This document shows, in pieces, positions 53,839 to 63,050 of a DNA stretch of 64,000 nt. Position numbers and translations under genes: made by a program. The notes below the pieces were generated by a model that searched no databases, had not been told where the DNA came from, and saw only the letters and a list, made by a program, of their open reading frames with translations. The number at the start of each line of letters is the position of its first letter. Position 1 is the first letter of the stretch. The stretch comes from JAKFWF01 sp031374115 (GTDB lineage: Bacteria > Pseudomonadota > Alphaproteobacteria > Rhizobiales > Hyphomicrobiaceae), in assembly GCA_031374115.1 (NCBI GenBank), contig JANMNO010000059.1:1-64000 (forward strand), read 5' to 3'.

Positions 53839-55139
53839 GATGCTAACGCCTCGGGATCGTTTTGGCGGTTTGCCGACGGTGTACTTAAGCTTGCGTTAAC
53901 AAGCATCCCTTCGAGCGGCAGTTCGGGTTTACTCCCGCTTATGAGGTCGGCGGCAATGCGGGCGGAACCGATCGACATGGTCCAACCGATGTGCCCGTGG
54001 CCGGTGTTGAAGATCATGTTTCGGTAACGCCCCGCGCCGAAAATCGGCGTGCCCTCAGGTGTCATCGGCCGCAGGCCGGCCCAATAGGAAGGCTGCTCGT
54101 AATTGGCGCCAGAAGGAAACAGATCGCGGATCGCAGCCGTCATGTGCGAGAAGTCGGCCGGCTTGTGGCTCTTATCGTAGCCCGCAAACTCGGCGGTGGC
54201 GGTCACCCGCATGCGATCGCCGAAGCGCGAGTAGGCGGTGAGATTGTCCTCGTCGACGCCCCCGATCGAGGGTGGATTATTGCGCCCGTCGATCGGCAAT
54301 GTCATCGAGTACCCCTTGATCGGATAGATCGGAAGCCGCACGCCTAACTGCCGCGCGAGTTTCGGGCCAAACACGCCGAGGCAGAAGACGAACGCATCGG
54401 CTTTGGTGATGCCGCTAGTCGTGCGCAACCCGGTGACCTTATCGCCGGCCGTCTCGAAACCGGTGATCTCGGTGTCATATGTGAACGCCACGCCGAATTT
54501 GCCGGCGGCGTGCTTGGCGAGGCCTTGCGTGAACACGCGGCAATCGCCACTCTCGTCGCTCGGACAATAGATGGCACCGGCGAATTTGTGTTTGACGGGT
54601 GCTAATGCTGGATCGATACGCGCGGCTTCCTCAGCGTCAATCGGGCGAAGCTCCAAGCCCTCTTCGGTCAGGATTTTCGTGTTGGCAGCACCACGATCGA
54701 AACTCTTGGTGCTGCGATAAAGATAGAGCAGACCGCCTTTCAGCCCGTGATACTGCACGCCGGTTTCGGCCACCACTTGTTGCAACCGCTGCTGGCTATA
54801 TATGCACAGCCGAACCTTGCGCTTGGTGTTGATGCGTGCCCGCTCCGCCGTACAGTTGCGCAGAAACTGCCACGACCACGACCACAAATGCGGATCGAGG
54901 CTTGGCTTGAAGCGCAGTGCCTGGCCCTCCTTGTAAAGCGATTTAAGCAGAATCTTCGGCGCTTTTGGCGAAGCCCATGTGTAGGCGTGTCCCGGCGAAA
55001 ATAACCCAGCATTGGCAAAGCTTGTTTCGGCCGCTGCCTCGGACAGTCGTTCGACTACGGTCACCTCATGGCCATCTCTAGCCAATTCGTAAGCGGTGGT
55101 AACACCGATCACGCCGGCACCTAGCACTGCAACTTTCAT
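53835..55139 (-). CDS. dadA: D-amino-acid dehydrogenase
   Basis: A 434-residue flavoprotein with the N-terminal FAD motif VLGAGVIGVTTAYELA, and family blocks SFANAGLFSPGHAYTWASPK, GLRPMTPEGTPIFG and FNTGHGHIGWTMSIGSA. It deaminates D-amino acids (classically D-Ala) to 2-oxo acids at the membrane, passing electrons to quinone. No alanine racemase (dadX) is beside it. A racemase-fold gene lies divergent 78 bases away, which suggests a link to non-standard amino-acid breakdown. Confidence 0.93.
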   Translation of the reverse strand: MKVAVLGAGVIGVTTAYELARDGHEVTVVERLSEAAAETSFANAGLFSPGHAYTWASPKAPKILLKSLYKEGQALRFKPSLDPHLWSWSWQFLRNCTAERARINTKRKVRLCIYSQQRLQQVVAETGVQYHGLKGGLLYLYRSTKSFDRGAANTKILTEEGLELRPIDAEEAARIDPALAPVKHKFAGAIYCPSDESGDCRVFTQGLAKHAAGKFGVAFTYDTEITGFETAGDKVTGLRTTSGITKADAFVFCLGVFGPKLARQLGVRLPIYPIKGYSMTLPIDGRNNPPSIGGVDEDNLTAYSRFGDRMRVTATAEFAGYDKSHKPADFSHMTAAIRDLFPSGANYEQPSYWAGLRPMTPEGTPIFGAGRYRNMIFNTGHGHIGWTMSIGSARIAADLISGSKPELPLEGMLVNASLSTPSANRQNDPEALAS

Positions 55140-55217
55140 TTTCTACACCTGCTTGCCGGCGAATTCGAACGATGCCAGACTTTATCGATCCACCGGTGCC
55201 GTCAAGGAGGTAACGCG

Positions 55218-56006
55218 ATGCGCTACGAGAAGCTGCAACTTGCGACTGACGCAGGCCTCGGCGCGCGCGCTCGCATTGGAATGCTCGTTTTGAAGACCGA
55301 CCAGACCATCGAGTTCGAGGCGCGACAGGTGTTTGCTCGCATCGAGGGTGTCGCGTTGCATCATGCACGCCTTTACAACGACGCCAATATCACGCGCGAA
55401 ACGTTGATGGCGATGAAGCCGCACATTCCCGAGGCTGCCAGGTTGTTGCCCGTGGAGTGGGGCTTCAAGTCGATCGGTTATGCCTGCACCTCGGGTTCAA
55501 TGGTGATCGGAGAGGCCGAGGTGGAACGGCTCGTGCACGCGATCCATCCGCACACGCGGGTGACCAACCCACTGACCGGTGGCCTTGCTGGATTGGCGGC
55601 GCTGGGCTGCCGGCGCGCCGGCGTGCTTACGCCGTACGCCAAACCGGTCAACGAGGGCATCGTTACCGCTTTGAAAGAGCGTGGGCTCGATGTTGCCGCG
55701 GTTGCATCCTACGAGGAGCCCGATGACAATCTCGTCGGTAAAATCTCCGTGGACGAGATCGTGCGCGCGTCGGTGGCACTTGCGCACAACTCCGATGTCG
55801 ATGGCATATTCATTTCCTGCACGAGTCTGCGCACTGTGGATGCCATTCCGCGCATCGAGGCCGCTTGCGGCAAGCCTGCCACATCTTCGAACCACGGCAT
55901 GATTTGGCACATGCTGCGTCAGGCCGGGATCAACGAGCAGATCGGCGGGATTGGCCGTTTGTTCGAACGCGGTATCGTGCCGGTTGCTGCTGCGGCCGCC
56001 GAATAG
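55218..56006 (+). CDS. maleate isomerase / arylmalonate decarboxylase / Asp racemase-family protein
   Basis: A 262-residue protein with both catalytic cysteines of the family: GYACTSGSMVIG and IFISCTSLRT. The N-terminal RARIGMLVLKTD and the Gly-rich LTGGLAGLAALGCRRAGVLT also fit maleate isomerase/EutA-type members. The likely reaction is isomerisation or racemisation of a C4-type dicarboxylate or related acid. It is divergent from dadA and precedes the TTT-type binding protein. AAGGAGG precedes the ATG. Confidence 0.85.
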   Translation: MRYEKLQLATDAGLGARARIGMLVLKTDQTIEFEARQVFARIEGVALHHARLYNDANITRETLMAMKPHIPEAARLLPVEWGFKSIGYACTSGSMVIGEAEVERLVHAIHPHTRVTNPLTGGLAGLAALGCRRAGVLTPYAKPVNEGIVTALKERGLDVAAVASYEEPDDNLVGKISVDEIVRASVALAHNSDVDGIFISCTSLRTVDAIPRIEAACGKPATSSNHGMIWHMLRQAGINEQIGGIGRLFERGIVPVAAAAAE

Positions 56007-56275
56007 CAGTTCGCCAACGCTTTATATACGAGACGCACGCGCCTCCAGCATCGTGGCTTGGGGTTTGCCAATGCAGAGGCTAGACCATCGATCAGGCGTC
56101 GAGTTCGTCCTCGCGATCTGGTTCGCGTTTGGTGTCGCTGGCGTGCGGGAACGAGCGCGAATGCGGTTGGCGAAACTGTATAGAGTAGCCGCCCAACCCA
56201 CAGGCATTGACGTTGGCCGCGTTCGCCGTGTTAACAGTGCCGGAAACATTCGTCGAAACGCCAGGGAGCCATCGA

Positions 56276-57244
56276 ATGAACAGCTTTAATCGCCGCACTG
56301 TCACGGGAATGCTTGCCTCTATCGCGGCTACTCCAGCGTTCGGGCAAGCCACGGGTGGCAACGTAACGTTGGTCGTGCCATTCCCGCCAGGCGGATCGAC
56401 CGACACCTTGGCACGCCTACTGCAGCCGGGACTTCAGCAGCGTCTGGGGACCAATGTCATCATCGAGAACAAACCGGGTGGCGCGGGCTCAATCGGCGCA
56501 TCGCAAGCCGCGCGGAGCACACCGAATGGGATGACGCTCCTCCTGACGTTCGATTCGCACGCTGTGATCCCAGCCGTGATCAAGCAGCCCATCGTCGACG
56601 TGCAAAAGGATTTGGTTCCGGTCCTGCTTGTCGGCACGGCTCCGTACGTCATCGCAACAAGCGTCAACCGCCCTTACAAGTCCTTTGCCGATGTCGTTGC
56701 CGCCGCTAAGCTCAAGCCGGGCTCGGTGAACTTCGGCTCGGTAGGCTTGGGCACCATCGGTCATTTGGCGATGACGCTACTGTCGAAGGCGAGTAATTGC
56801 GAGATTACCCATGTTCCCTACAAGGGCGGCGGACCAGCCGTAAACGATGTGATCGGCGGCCATGTGGAGTTGATCGCGGGTTCGGCCGCACTGCTGATGC
56901 CACAGTTTGCCGGCGGCGCGATGCGTCCGTTGATGCAGACCGGGCGAACCCGTCTCGATAGCCTTCCCGACGTGCCGACCGCGATCGAAAGCGGCTTCGC
57001 CGATTTCGATGCCTTGGCTTGGTGGGGCGTGTTCGCGCCTGCGGGTACGCCGGCACCGATCGTGGCGAAGACTTTCGACACTTTCAAGGCGGCGTTGAGC
57101 GATGATAGCGTTGCCAAGCGCCTCAAAGAAACGCAGCAGATCAACCTGATGCTTGCCGGTCCAGAGGAGTTCGGTAAGTTCTTCTCGACACAAGTTCAGC
57201 GTTGGGGTGCCGTCGTTCGCGACAACAACATCGAGGTAAACTAA
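56276..57244 (+). CDS. tripartite tricarboxylate transporter (Bug/TctC) solute-binding protein
   Basis: A 322-residue periplasmic protein from ATG 56276 with GGGAG eight bases upstream. It has a signal peptide ending near AFGQATG and the family segments LVVPFPPGGSTDTLARLL, IIENKPGGAGSIG and FGSVGLGTIGHLAM. Such proteins deliver carboxylates to TctA/TctB permeases, which are absent here, so it is an orphan Bug protein. Frames continuing upstream do not look coding. Its stop overlaps the converging MlrC gene. Confidence 0.9.
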   Translation: MNSFNRRTVTGMLASIAATPAFGQATGGNVTLVVPFPPGGSTDTLARLLQPGLQQRLGTNVIIENKPGGAGSIGASQAARSTPNGMTLLLTFDSHAVIPAVIKQPIVDVQKDLVPVLLVGTAPYVIATSVNRPYKSFADVVAAAKLKPGSVNFGSVGLGTIGHLAMTLLSKASNCEITHVPYKGGGPAVNDVIGGHVELIAGSAALLMPQFAGGAMRPLMQTGRTRLDSLPDVPTAIESGFADFDALAWWGVFAPAGTPAPIVAKTFDTFKAALSDDSVAKRLKETQQINLMLAGPEEFGKFFSTQVQRWGAVVRDNNIEVN

Positions 57245-58749
57245 CTCGATTGGGCTCCGGCGGATGGCATCCGCCGGACGCCTGCCCGCAACTTTGTGAA
57301 TGCTAGCGGTTCGAGATCGATCGCGACCGGTCCCGGCGCAACGCCAACAAGGATGTGCGACGCAAGCGGCGTAAAGTCGGCGCGGAAGTGCACCGAGCTT
57401 TTCAAGACGATGATCGGCAGGCGCTCCGGCACCAATCCGAGATGGACGAATATCGATCGGTCGACCGTTTGCGCTGGTTTCGACGCGACGACGATCAACA
57501 CACCCTCGACGACCGTTTCCAGCAATGCGACCTTGCCAAGATTGACTGTCATGCCGGCCTTCATCGGGCCCGATCCGGTCCACGAACCTTGGTTGGCCGC
57601 CAACACGCGCGCCTCGACTTCGACCGGATTGTCCCCCGGATTGCGCTTGCCGCCGATGGCGAAGCGCGCGCTTGCGCCCGCCCCTGCGGCGTAAGCTTGC
57701 GCTGCTGTTTCGGGATCGATCATCGCGCCGATGACGGCGCCCTTGGCGTTATGGGCGATCAACTCTCGCAACATGCCGGTCGTGTCACCCGGCCCGCCGC
57801 CGCCGGGATTGTCCTGGGTGTCGGCGATTACAACGGGCTTGCTTGCGCCCCGGGCCAGCGACAGCGCCTCGGCGACCGCATCGCGAGCATAAAGAAACGC
57901 GGGCCGAAACTCCGCTTCACGTGCCCGCACCGCATCGGCAAGACGGTCAGCGGCGCCATCGGCTATCTCTTGCGTCTCGGCATAGGCGATGACGCTCGCT
58001 CCAACATCGTGAAAGTCGGCCAGCGGAAATCCCGGCAGAAAAGATAGCGACAACAAGCCCGGCGTAGATGCCTCGATCGCCGGCATGACCTCGAAATAGA
58101 TATCGCGGGCCGGACCGAAGTCGGTGCACGCACCGTTGATCGGGATCAGGAAATCGATCTGCCGAAACGCTTTCGCAGGCAGCCGGCGTTTGCCGATCAT
58201 GTCGAGTAACAGCCGAGCCGTGCGTGCCCCGGTCGCTGCGCAATCGATGTGCGGATAGTAACGGTAGGCATCGAGGACATCAGCGCCGGCAACCATCGCT
58301 GGCGTTACGTTGCCATGCAAATCAAGCGGCACCGCAATCGGAATATTATGACCGAGCTTCTGCCTGACGCGCGCTAGAACTTCGCCTTCGCCGTCGTCCG
58401 CGTTCTCAGCGACCATCGCTCCGTGGAGTTCGAGGAAGACGCCATCGAGTGGTCCGGCCGCAACGAGGCCATCGACGATTTGCGCGGTGATGCGGTTGAA
58501 CGCGTTGGCTGTGACGTGCGCCGAAGGCGTCGCCATGCACCACAGGATCGGGACGATTTCTGCGCCCGCTGCTTGCAATACTTCGATCGCACCCGAACAG
58601 GGAAGATTCAATCCCTTGAGGCCTGAGATCATCGCTTCACCAGTGATGAGACCCGGGTAGTTCTTTGGCTGCGCGAAGGCTTCATAGTCAGCCTTCAGCG
58701 GGGCGAACGTATTCGTTTCATGCTCGAAGCCTGCAACTGCGATACGCAC
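57241..58749 (-). CDS. M81-family metallopeptidase (MlrC-like)
   Basis: About 502 residues from GTG 58749 with AGGA five to six bases upstream; an ATG 17 codons earlier has no ribosome site. The N-terminal AVAGFEHETNTFAP is the family signature, and ADTQDNPGGGGPGDT is the C-terminal-half block. MlrC is known for opening linear microcystin, but most relatives act on unknown peptides or amides. Its stop shares bases with that of the TTT-type binding-protein gene, so they converge. Confidence 0.85.
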   Translation of the reverse strand: MRIAVAGFEHETNTFAPLKADYEAFAQPKNYPGLITGEAMISGLKGLNLPCSGAIEVLQAAGAEIVPILWCMATPSAHVTANAFNRITAQIVDGLVAAGPLDGVFLELHGAMVAENADDGEGEVLARVRQKLGHNIPIAVPLDLHGNVTPAMVAGADVLDAYRYYPHIDCAATGARTARLLLDMIGKRRLPAKAFRQIDFLIPINGACTDFGPARDIYFEVMPAIEASTPGLLSLSFLPGFPLADFHDVGASVIAYAETQEIADGAADRLADAVRAREAEFRPAFLYARDAVAEALSLARGASKPVVIADTQDNPGGGGPGDTTGMLRELIAHNAKGAVIGAMIDPETAAQAYAAGAGASARFAIGGKRNPGDNPVEVEARVLAANQGSWTGSGPMKAGMTVNLGKVALLETVVEGVLIVVASKPAQTVDRSIFVHLGLVPERLPIIVLKSSVHFRADFTPLASHILVGVAPGPVAIDLEPLAFTKLRAGVRRMPSAGAQSS

Positions 58750-58815
58750 GGCGATCCTGTGTTTCGTGTGGGGGTTTTCGACCGGCAAGCAGCATCGCAA
58801 GTAAATGGGCGGATA

Positions 58816-59289
58816 TCAATTTGCCGGTGGTGGCAGACGGGTCGCTTGGCTCACTGCGATGCGCCAAGTGTCACCTGCTTTCATAAAAACCTGAATCCAA
58901 CGGAACTCGTAGGTTTTGCCGTCCGCGAGGTTCTTCACCGGGCTGCGGCCGCTGACGATCGCGGTCGTCGAACCGTGGACGCGGACCAGCAACTCGTCGA
59001 CCGGCGCTAATTCAATGACGGGATCGCCCGACAGCATTGCGACGATGCGGTTGTCGCGCGTATCGACTTTACCCGAGCCGTGCGTATGGGTGAAATCGTC
59101 TGTGTAAAGAGCGCCTAAGCCTTTTGCGTCCTTTGCCTCGACGAAAGTGCGAATCGATTCACGGGCCGACAAAACTTGCCGGGCAATAGCGGCCTCCTCT
59201 GCCGTCAGCTGTCGGCTGAGCGGGTGGGAAACGGCTGGATTACCCACAGAAAACATCAGACTAAAGAGCAGCGTTCGCACGAAAATCAT
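58816..59289 (-). CDS. exported SnoaL/NTF2-like protein
   Basis: A 157-residue protein starting at ATG 59289, with GGAG about seven bases upstream. A signal peptide is followed by a domain of NTF2/SnoaL type: RTFVEAKDAKGLGALYTDDFTHTH contains the usual A-x-A-L-x-x-x-Y-x-x-D-F motif, and a beta-rich part ends in KAGDTWRIAVSQATRL. The fold binds small ligands or acts as a ketosteroid-isomerase-like enzyme; the role here is unknown. Confidence 0.8.
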   Translation of the reverse strand: MIFVRTLLFSLMFSVGNPAVSHPLSRQLTAEEAAIARQVLSARESIRTFVEAKDAKGLGALYTDDFTHTHGSGKVDTRDNRIVAMLSGDPVIELAPVDELLVRVHGSTTAIVSGRSPVKNLADGKTYEFRWIQVFMKAGDTWRIAVSQATRLPPPAN

Positions 59290-59378
59290 AGTGGCTCCAG
59301 GGCGGCTGGGACCTGGATTTGATGCCAAGCAGATGGCTGGCGCAAGCTTTTTGGCCGGCAGGGCCGAAACCGAGATTA

Positions 59379-59561
59379 CTAGTCGACCATTCGAGGCTTC
59401 TTTGCGGCTCTGCCAGCGTGGAGTTGCCGCTCGTGAAGCCGAACGATGAAATGCCAAGCTGTCAGAGCAAAGGCCAAACAGATCCCGGTTGTCGCAAGCC
59501 CGACGATCAGCTCTCCAAAGGTGTCGGTAAGGGTTTCGAACGTCGATGCGATGTAACGCAT
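59379..59561 (-). CDS. small single-pass membrane protein (60 aa)
   Basis: The ATG at 59561 has AGAGAGGG eight bases upstream. An amphipathic N-terminal segment (STFETLTDTFGELI) is followed by one hydrophobic helix (GLATTGICLAFALTAWHF), then a basic C-terminus (RLHERQLHAGRAAKKPRM). By the positive-inside rule the C-terminus stays in the cytoplasm. No family is recognised. Confidence 0.6.
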   Translation of the reverse strand: MRYIASTFETLTDTFGELIVGLATTGICLAFALTAWHFIVRLHERQLHAGRAAKKPRMVD

Positions 59562-59859
59562 GAGATTCCCTCTCTTCTGCCGCAGCCGGAGCTTGAGCAA
59601 TTGAAGTTGTGTCGCCGCCTGCTGGCGCACGTGAGACCCCTAGGGACCGCCTCGCTCCCGGAACCTTAGCGCCTGAACGCCAGGGCCAGTGCAAAGCAGC
59701 CCGCCTCGGAAACATCCACGTGCCTCTACACGCACATACCAGCAGGCGACGGGCGCTCCATGCGCGGGGGGCAGAGAGCGGCCAGACTAAACATAAGCCA
59801 AACTTAAGTTTTAGGCAAGCAATACTTATGTTCTGCCGCGCGTAACACAAGCGCCAGCG

Positions 59860-60513
59860 CTACCGACGGGGCTTGGTATGTTCCGTCATGACGCCCAAGA
59901 GCCGGATTTTCGACTGAAGCGCAACTTCGCGCGGCCAATCCTCGTTCAAGGGCTCGAGCACGGTCGACTTGCTGCGCACACCGCTCTCGATCCGGTACTT
60001 GCGAAAAAGTGGTAAAGGTTCGCCAGCGATGAGTGCCAACACCATGTCGCCTGGCAGCGGCAAAGTTTGGGGATCGATGACGACCTGATCGCCGGGTTCG
60101 AAACGAGGGGCGTTGCTATTGTCCAGAATGACGATCGCGAAAGCGGATCCACTGCAAGGAAACTGCGGAAACGTCACGTTTTTAGAGCCACACTTGCCCT
60201 TCGGTTGTCCACGAAGAGCGTCCTGAAGACTCAGTTTGGGAATTGCTTGAGCTGCACCGTCAGCGGGCTGCCAATCGGCGGATGGCGGCTTGCTCTCCCC
60301 TTGTCTCGTTCCCGTCATGACCCACAACAAGTCAGCGCCCGTCAATCGCGCAAACCGAACGATCTTGTCGGGCGACGGGAGCGTCTTGTCCCCTTCCCAC
60401 TGTTGAATCGCGGCTTCTGAGTGCTCAAAGTGCAAGGCAACATCGGCAAGCGTCAAACGGGCTGCCTTTCGGGCGGTTCTTAACCGAGACCCGAGTGTAT
60501 CCGCAGGTGGCAT
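59860..60513 (-). CDS. XRE-family repressor with S24 (LexA/CI-like) peptidase domain
   Basis: A 217-residue protein. Residues 9-65 form a Cro/CI-type HTH (ARLTLADVALHFEHSEAAIQ). Residues ~120-215 form a Ser-Lys S24 domain, with Ser133 in DNSNAPRFEPGD (the usual Met after Ser is Asn) and Lys172 in LFRKYRI. This suggests a stress- or RecA-linked self-cleaving repressor, although the cleavage site is not obvious. No phage genes surround it. Two CTTGTGTC repeats lie in front of it. Confidence 0.87.
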   Translation of the reverse strand: MPPADTLGSRLRTARKAARLTLADVALHFEHSEAAIQQWEGDKTLPSPDKIVRFARLTGADLLWVMTGTRQGESKPPSADWQPADGAAQAIPKLSLQDALRGQPKGKCGSKNVTFPQFPCSGSAFAIVILDNSNAPRFEPGDQVVIDPQTLPLPGDMVLALIAGEPLPLFRKYRIESGVRSKSTVLEPLNEDWPREVALQSKIRLLGVMTEHTKPRR

Positions 60514-60536
60514 CGCTGATAAGACCTAAAGTGAAA

Positions 60537-60566
60537 CTTGTGTCGTTGAAAACATTCCCTTGTGTC
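60537..60566. repeat. CTTGTGTC direct repeat upstream of the repressor gene
   Basis: Exact copies are at 60537-60544 and 60559-60566, 22 bases start to start (two helical turns), directly in front of the XRE-S24 gene. A near-match in the opposite direction (CACACAAG) is at 60653-60660. They are a candidate for autoregulation. Confidence 0.4.
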
Positions 60567-60774
60567 TGAGACGCATCTTAGCATCAGCGTGAGTACATGT
60601 CAGGAGTGTTTTCGACAGCGCATTGCCAGTGCAAAACGTCCGGTCATGCATTCACACAAGTAGTTGGTCGCACAACTCTGCTCATAAAAAATTGGCTCAA
60701 TTGGGCCGGTCGCTAGCGCGCATACATGTGTTTTTGATTTGATGGGGACTCGGCATGTGGACGAGGCCGTTCCG

Positions 60775-62895
60775 CTACCCAACCAACTGCAGCCACTCTT
60801 CCTCGGACACTACTGCCACGCCCAACTCGCGCGCCTTGGTGAGCTTTGATCCGGCATCTTCGCCGGCGACGACATAGTCGGTTTTTTTCGACACCGAACC
60901 TGCCACCTTGGCGCCGAGACGTTCCGCTTGCGCCTTGGCTTCATTGCGGGAGATGCGCGTCAGCGTGCCGGTGAAGACGACCGTCTTGCCGGTCACCGGT
61001 GATTTCGAAACGGCGACGCGCGCGTAGGGTGCAACGGTGATGTGCGCCAGCAGATCGTCGAGGGCGCACTGGTTGTGATCTTCGCCGAAGAAGGCTGCGA
61101 GCGCGTCGACCACGGTTTCGCCAATGCCTTCGATGTTGTCGATGTCATGGTAGGCTTCGCTATCGCGGCCACCAGCGACGGCTGCCTCGACGCCGGCGCG
61201 AAACGCCTCGAACGTGCCATAGGCCTTCGACAGGTCGCGCGCTGTGCCCTCGCCGATGTGACGAATGCCAAGCGCGAAGATGAAGCGGTCGAGCGGCACG
61301 CTGCGGCGCGCGTCGATCGCCGCCCACAATTTCTCGACCGAGTTCTGGCCGAACCCCTTCTGCTCGGCTAACTTCTTCATCGATCGGCTGTCGCGTTCGG
61401 CGAGTGTAAAGATATCGGCGGGTTGCTTAATGCGGTCGTCATCGAAGAAGGCTTCGATTTGCTTGTCGCCCAGGCCCTCGATATCGAGCGCATTTCGGGA
61501 CACAAAATGCTTGAGACGCTCCTTGGCTTGAGCCGGGCAGGTGAGACCGCCCGAGCAGCGGCGCACGACGTCCATCGATCCGCTCTCAGGATCGGTATCG
61601 CGCACCGCGGCCGATCCGCACGAAGGGCAGTGATCGGGAAATTTGTACGGCTTGCTCGAGGCGGGGCGTTTCTCGAGGACGACGCTCACAACTTGCGGGA
61701 TCACGTCGCCGGCCCGTTGAACGACGACGGTATCGCCGATCCGCACGTCCTTGCGCGCGATCTCATCCTCGTTGTGCAGCGTCGCATTCGAGACGACGAC
61801 GCCGCCGACGGTGACCGGCTGGAGTTTCGCCACGGGTGTCAAGGCGCCGGTGCGACCGACCTGAATGTCGATGCCGAGCAATGTCGTCGCCGCCTGCTCG
61901 GCTGGGAACTTGTGTGCGAGCGCCCATCGCGGGGCGCGGCTGACGAAGCCGAGGCGCTCCTGCAAGTCGAGCCGATCGACTTTGTAGACGACGCCGTCGA
62001 TATCATAGCCGAGGCTCGAGCGCTTCAGGCCGAGATCACGGTAGTAGGCAATGAGCTCATCGGCGGAGGTACACAGCTTCATCAGCGGATTGACCGGCAA
62101 GCCCCACCGCGCGAACGCTTCGACCACGCCGGTTTGCGTGTCGGCGGGCAAGCTCGATTTCTCTCCCCAGGTGTATGCGAAGAAGCGCAACGGCCTGGTC
62201 GCGGTAATCGATACGTCGAGCTGGCGCAGCGAGCCCGCTGCTGCATTGCGCGGGTTGGCGAAGACCTTATCGCCGGCCCTTGCTTGTGTTTCATTGAGCC
62301 GGCGGAAGTCTTCGTGGCTCAGGTAGATTTCGCCGCGCACTTCGATGACATCGGGGATTCCGGCATTGCCACCGCCGTGGAGTTTGTGCGGGATCTGCTT
62401 GATGGTCGCGACGTTGGCGGTAACGTTCTCGCCTTCGGTGCCATCGCCCCGGGTTGCCGCTTGCACGAATTTTCCGTGCTCGAAGCGCAGCGAAATCGAT
62501 AGTCCGTCAATCTTCGGTTCGGCGGTAAAGGCGATCTGGTCATCCCCCGCAATACTTAAGAAGCGACGCACCCGATCGCTGAAGTCTTTGATCTCTCTAT
62601 CGTCGAAGGCGTTGCCCAGCGAGAGCATTGGCACCGCATGCCGGATCTTGCCAAAGCCCTCGGCTGGCGCGGCACCGACCTTTGCCGAAGGGCTGTCAGA
62701 TGACTTGAGGTTTGGGAATTTTGCTTCCAGTTCGTCGAGACGGCGCCTGAGTGCATCGTACTCGGCGTCAGGAATTTCAGGCGCATCTTTGCTGTGATAA
62801 AGATCGTCATGGCGAGAAATTTGCGCGCGCAGTTGCACCAGTTCTTCGCGCGCTGCAGCTTCGTTGGAAAGCGCTGCTTTGGCTCGTGATGGCAC
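60775..62895 (-). CDS. ligA: NAD-dependent DNA ligase
   Basis: A 706-residue ligase from GTG 62895, with GAGG nine bases upstream; a second GTG eight codons earlier is less likely. Features in order are the Ia domain (RAQISRHDDLYHSKDAPEIP), the adenylation domain with active-site Lys128 in EPKIDG, the OB fold, a four-Cys zinc finger (DHCPSCGSA...RRCSGGLTCPA), helix-hairpin-helix motifs, and a BRCT domain ending in VSEEEWLQL. It seals nicks during replication and repair. It follows bamD on the same strand. Confidence 0.97.
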   Translation of the reverse strand: MPSRAKAALSNEAAAREELVQLRAQISRHDDLYHSKDAPEIPDAEYDALRRRLDELEAKFPNLKSSDSPSAKVGAAPAEGFGKIRHAVPMLSLGNAFDDREIKDFSDRVRRFLSIAGDDQIAFTAEPKIDGLSISLRFEHGKFVQAATRGDGTEGENVTANVATIKQIPHKLHGGGNAGIPDVIEVRGEIYLSHEDFRRLNETQARAGDKVFANPRNAAAGSLRQLDVSITATRPLRFFAYTWGEKSSLPADTQTGVVEAFARWGLPVNPLMKLCTSADELIAYYRDLGLKRSSLGYDIDGVVYKVDRLDLQERLGFVSRAPRWALAHKFPAEQAATTLLGIDIQVGRTGALTPVAKLQPVTVGGVVVSNATLHNEDEIARKDVRIGDTVVVQRAGDVIPQVVSVVLEKRPASSKPYKFPDHCPSCGSAAVRDTDPESGSMDVVRRCSGGLTCPAQAKERLKHFVSRNALDIEGLGDKQIEAFFDDDRIKQPADIFTLAERDSRSMKKLAEQKGFGQNSVEKLWAAIDARRSVPLDRFIFALGIRHIGEGTARDLSKAYGTFEAFRAGVEAAVAGGRDSEAYHDIDNIEGIGETVVDALAAFFGEDHNQCALDDLLAHITVAPYARVAVSKSPVTGKTVVFTGTLTRISRNEAKAQAERLGAKVAGSVSKKTDYVVAGEDAGSKLTKARELGVAVVSEEEWLQLVG

Positions 62896-63050
62896 CGCCT
62901 TGATCCTCGCACAATACACTCTTCAGTCAGCCAGAATGGAGTACGCCGTGCCTCGTATGCAACCCCGGTTTCAAAGGTAACGTGACATTGCACAAAGCAA
63001 AACGCACGGCCGAGGACCGCGCGCGTGAGATTCGCAGGATATCTGACTGT

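Noticed and set aside
55951..56289. 112-codon frame before the TTT-type binding protein
   Set aside because: It overlaps the ends of both neighbours, lacks a ribosome site and looks like random GC-rich translation.
59860..60513. Prophage or integrative element suggested by the CI-like repressor
   Set aside because: No integrase, structural phage genes or attachment repeats are seen; housekeeping genes flank it.
60660..60720. Terminator for ligA on the minus strand (GGCCCAATTGAGCC then T-run)
   Set aside because: The stem has only three to five pairs with a mismatch and no proper loop, so it is too weak to call.
60600..60782. 60-codon minus-strand frame between the repressor and ligA genes
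   Set aside because: No ribosome site, no family resemblance, and its sequence overlaps the end of ligA.
61423..62502. 359-codon frame antisense to ligA
   Set aside because: ligA is certain on the other strand, and this frame looks like composition-driven shadow sequence.
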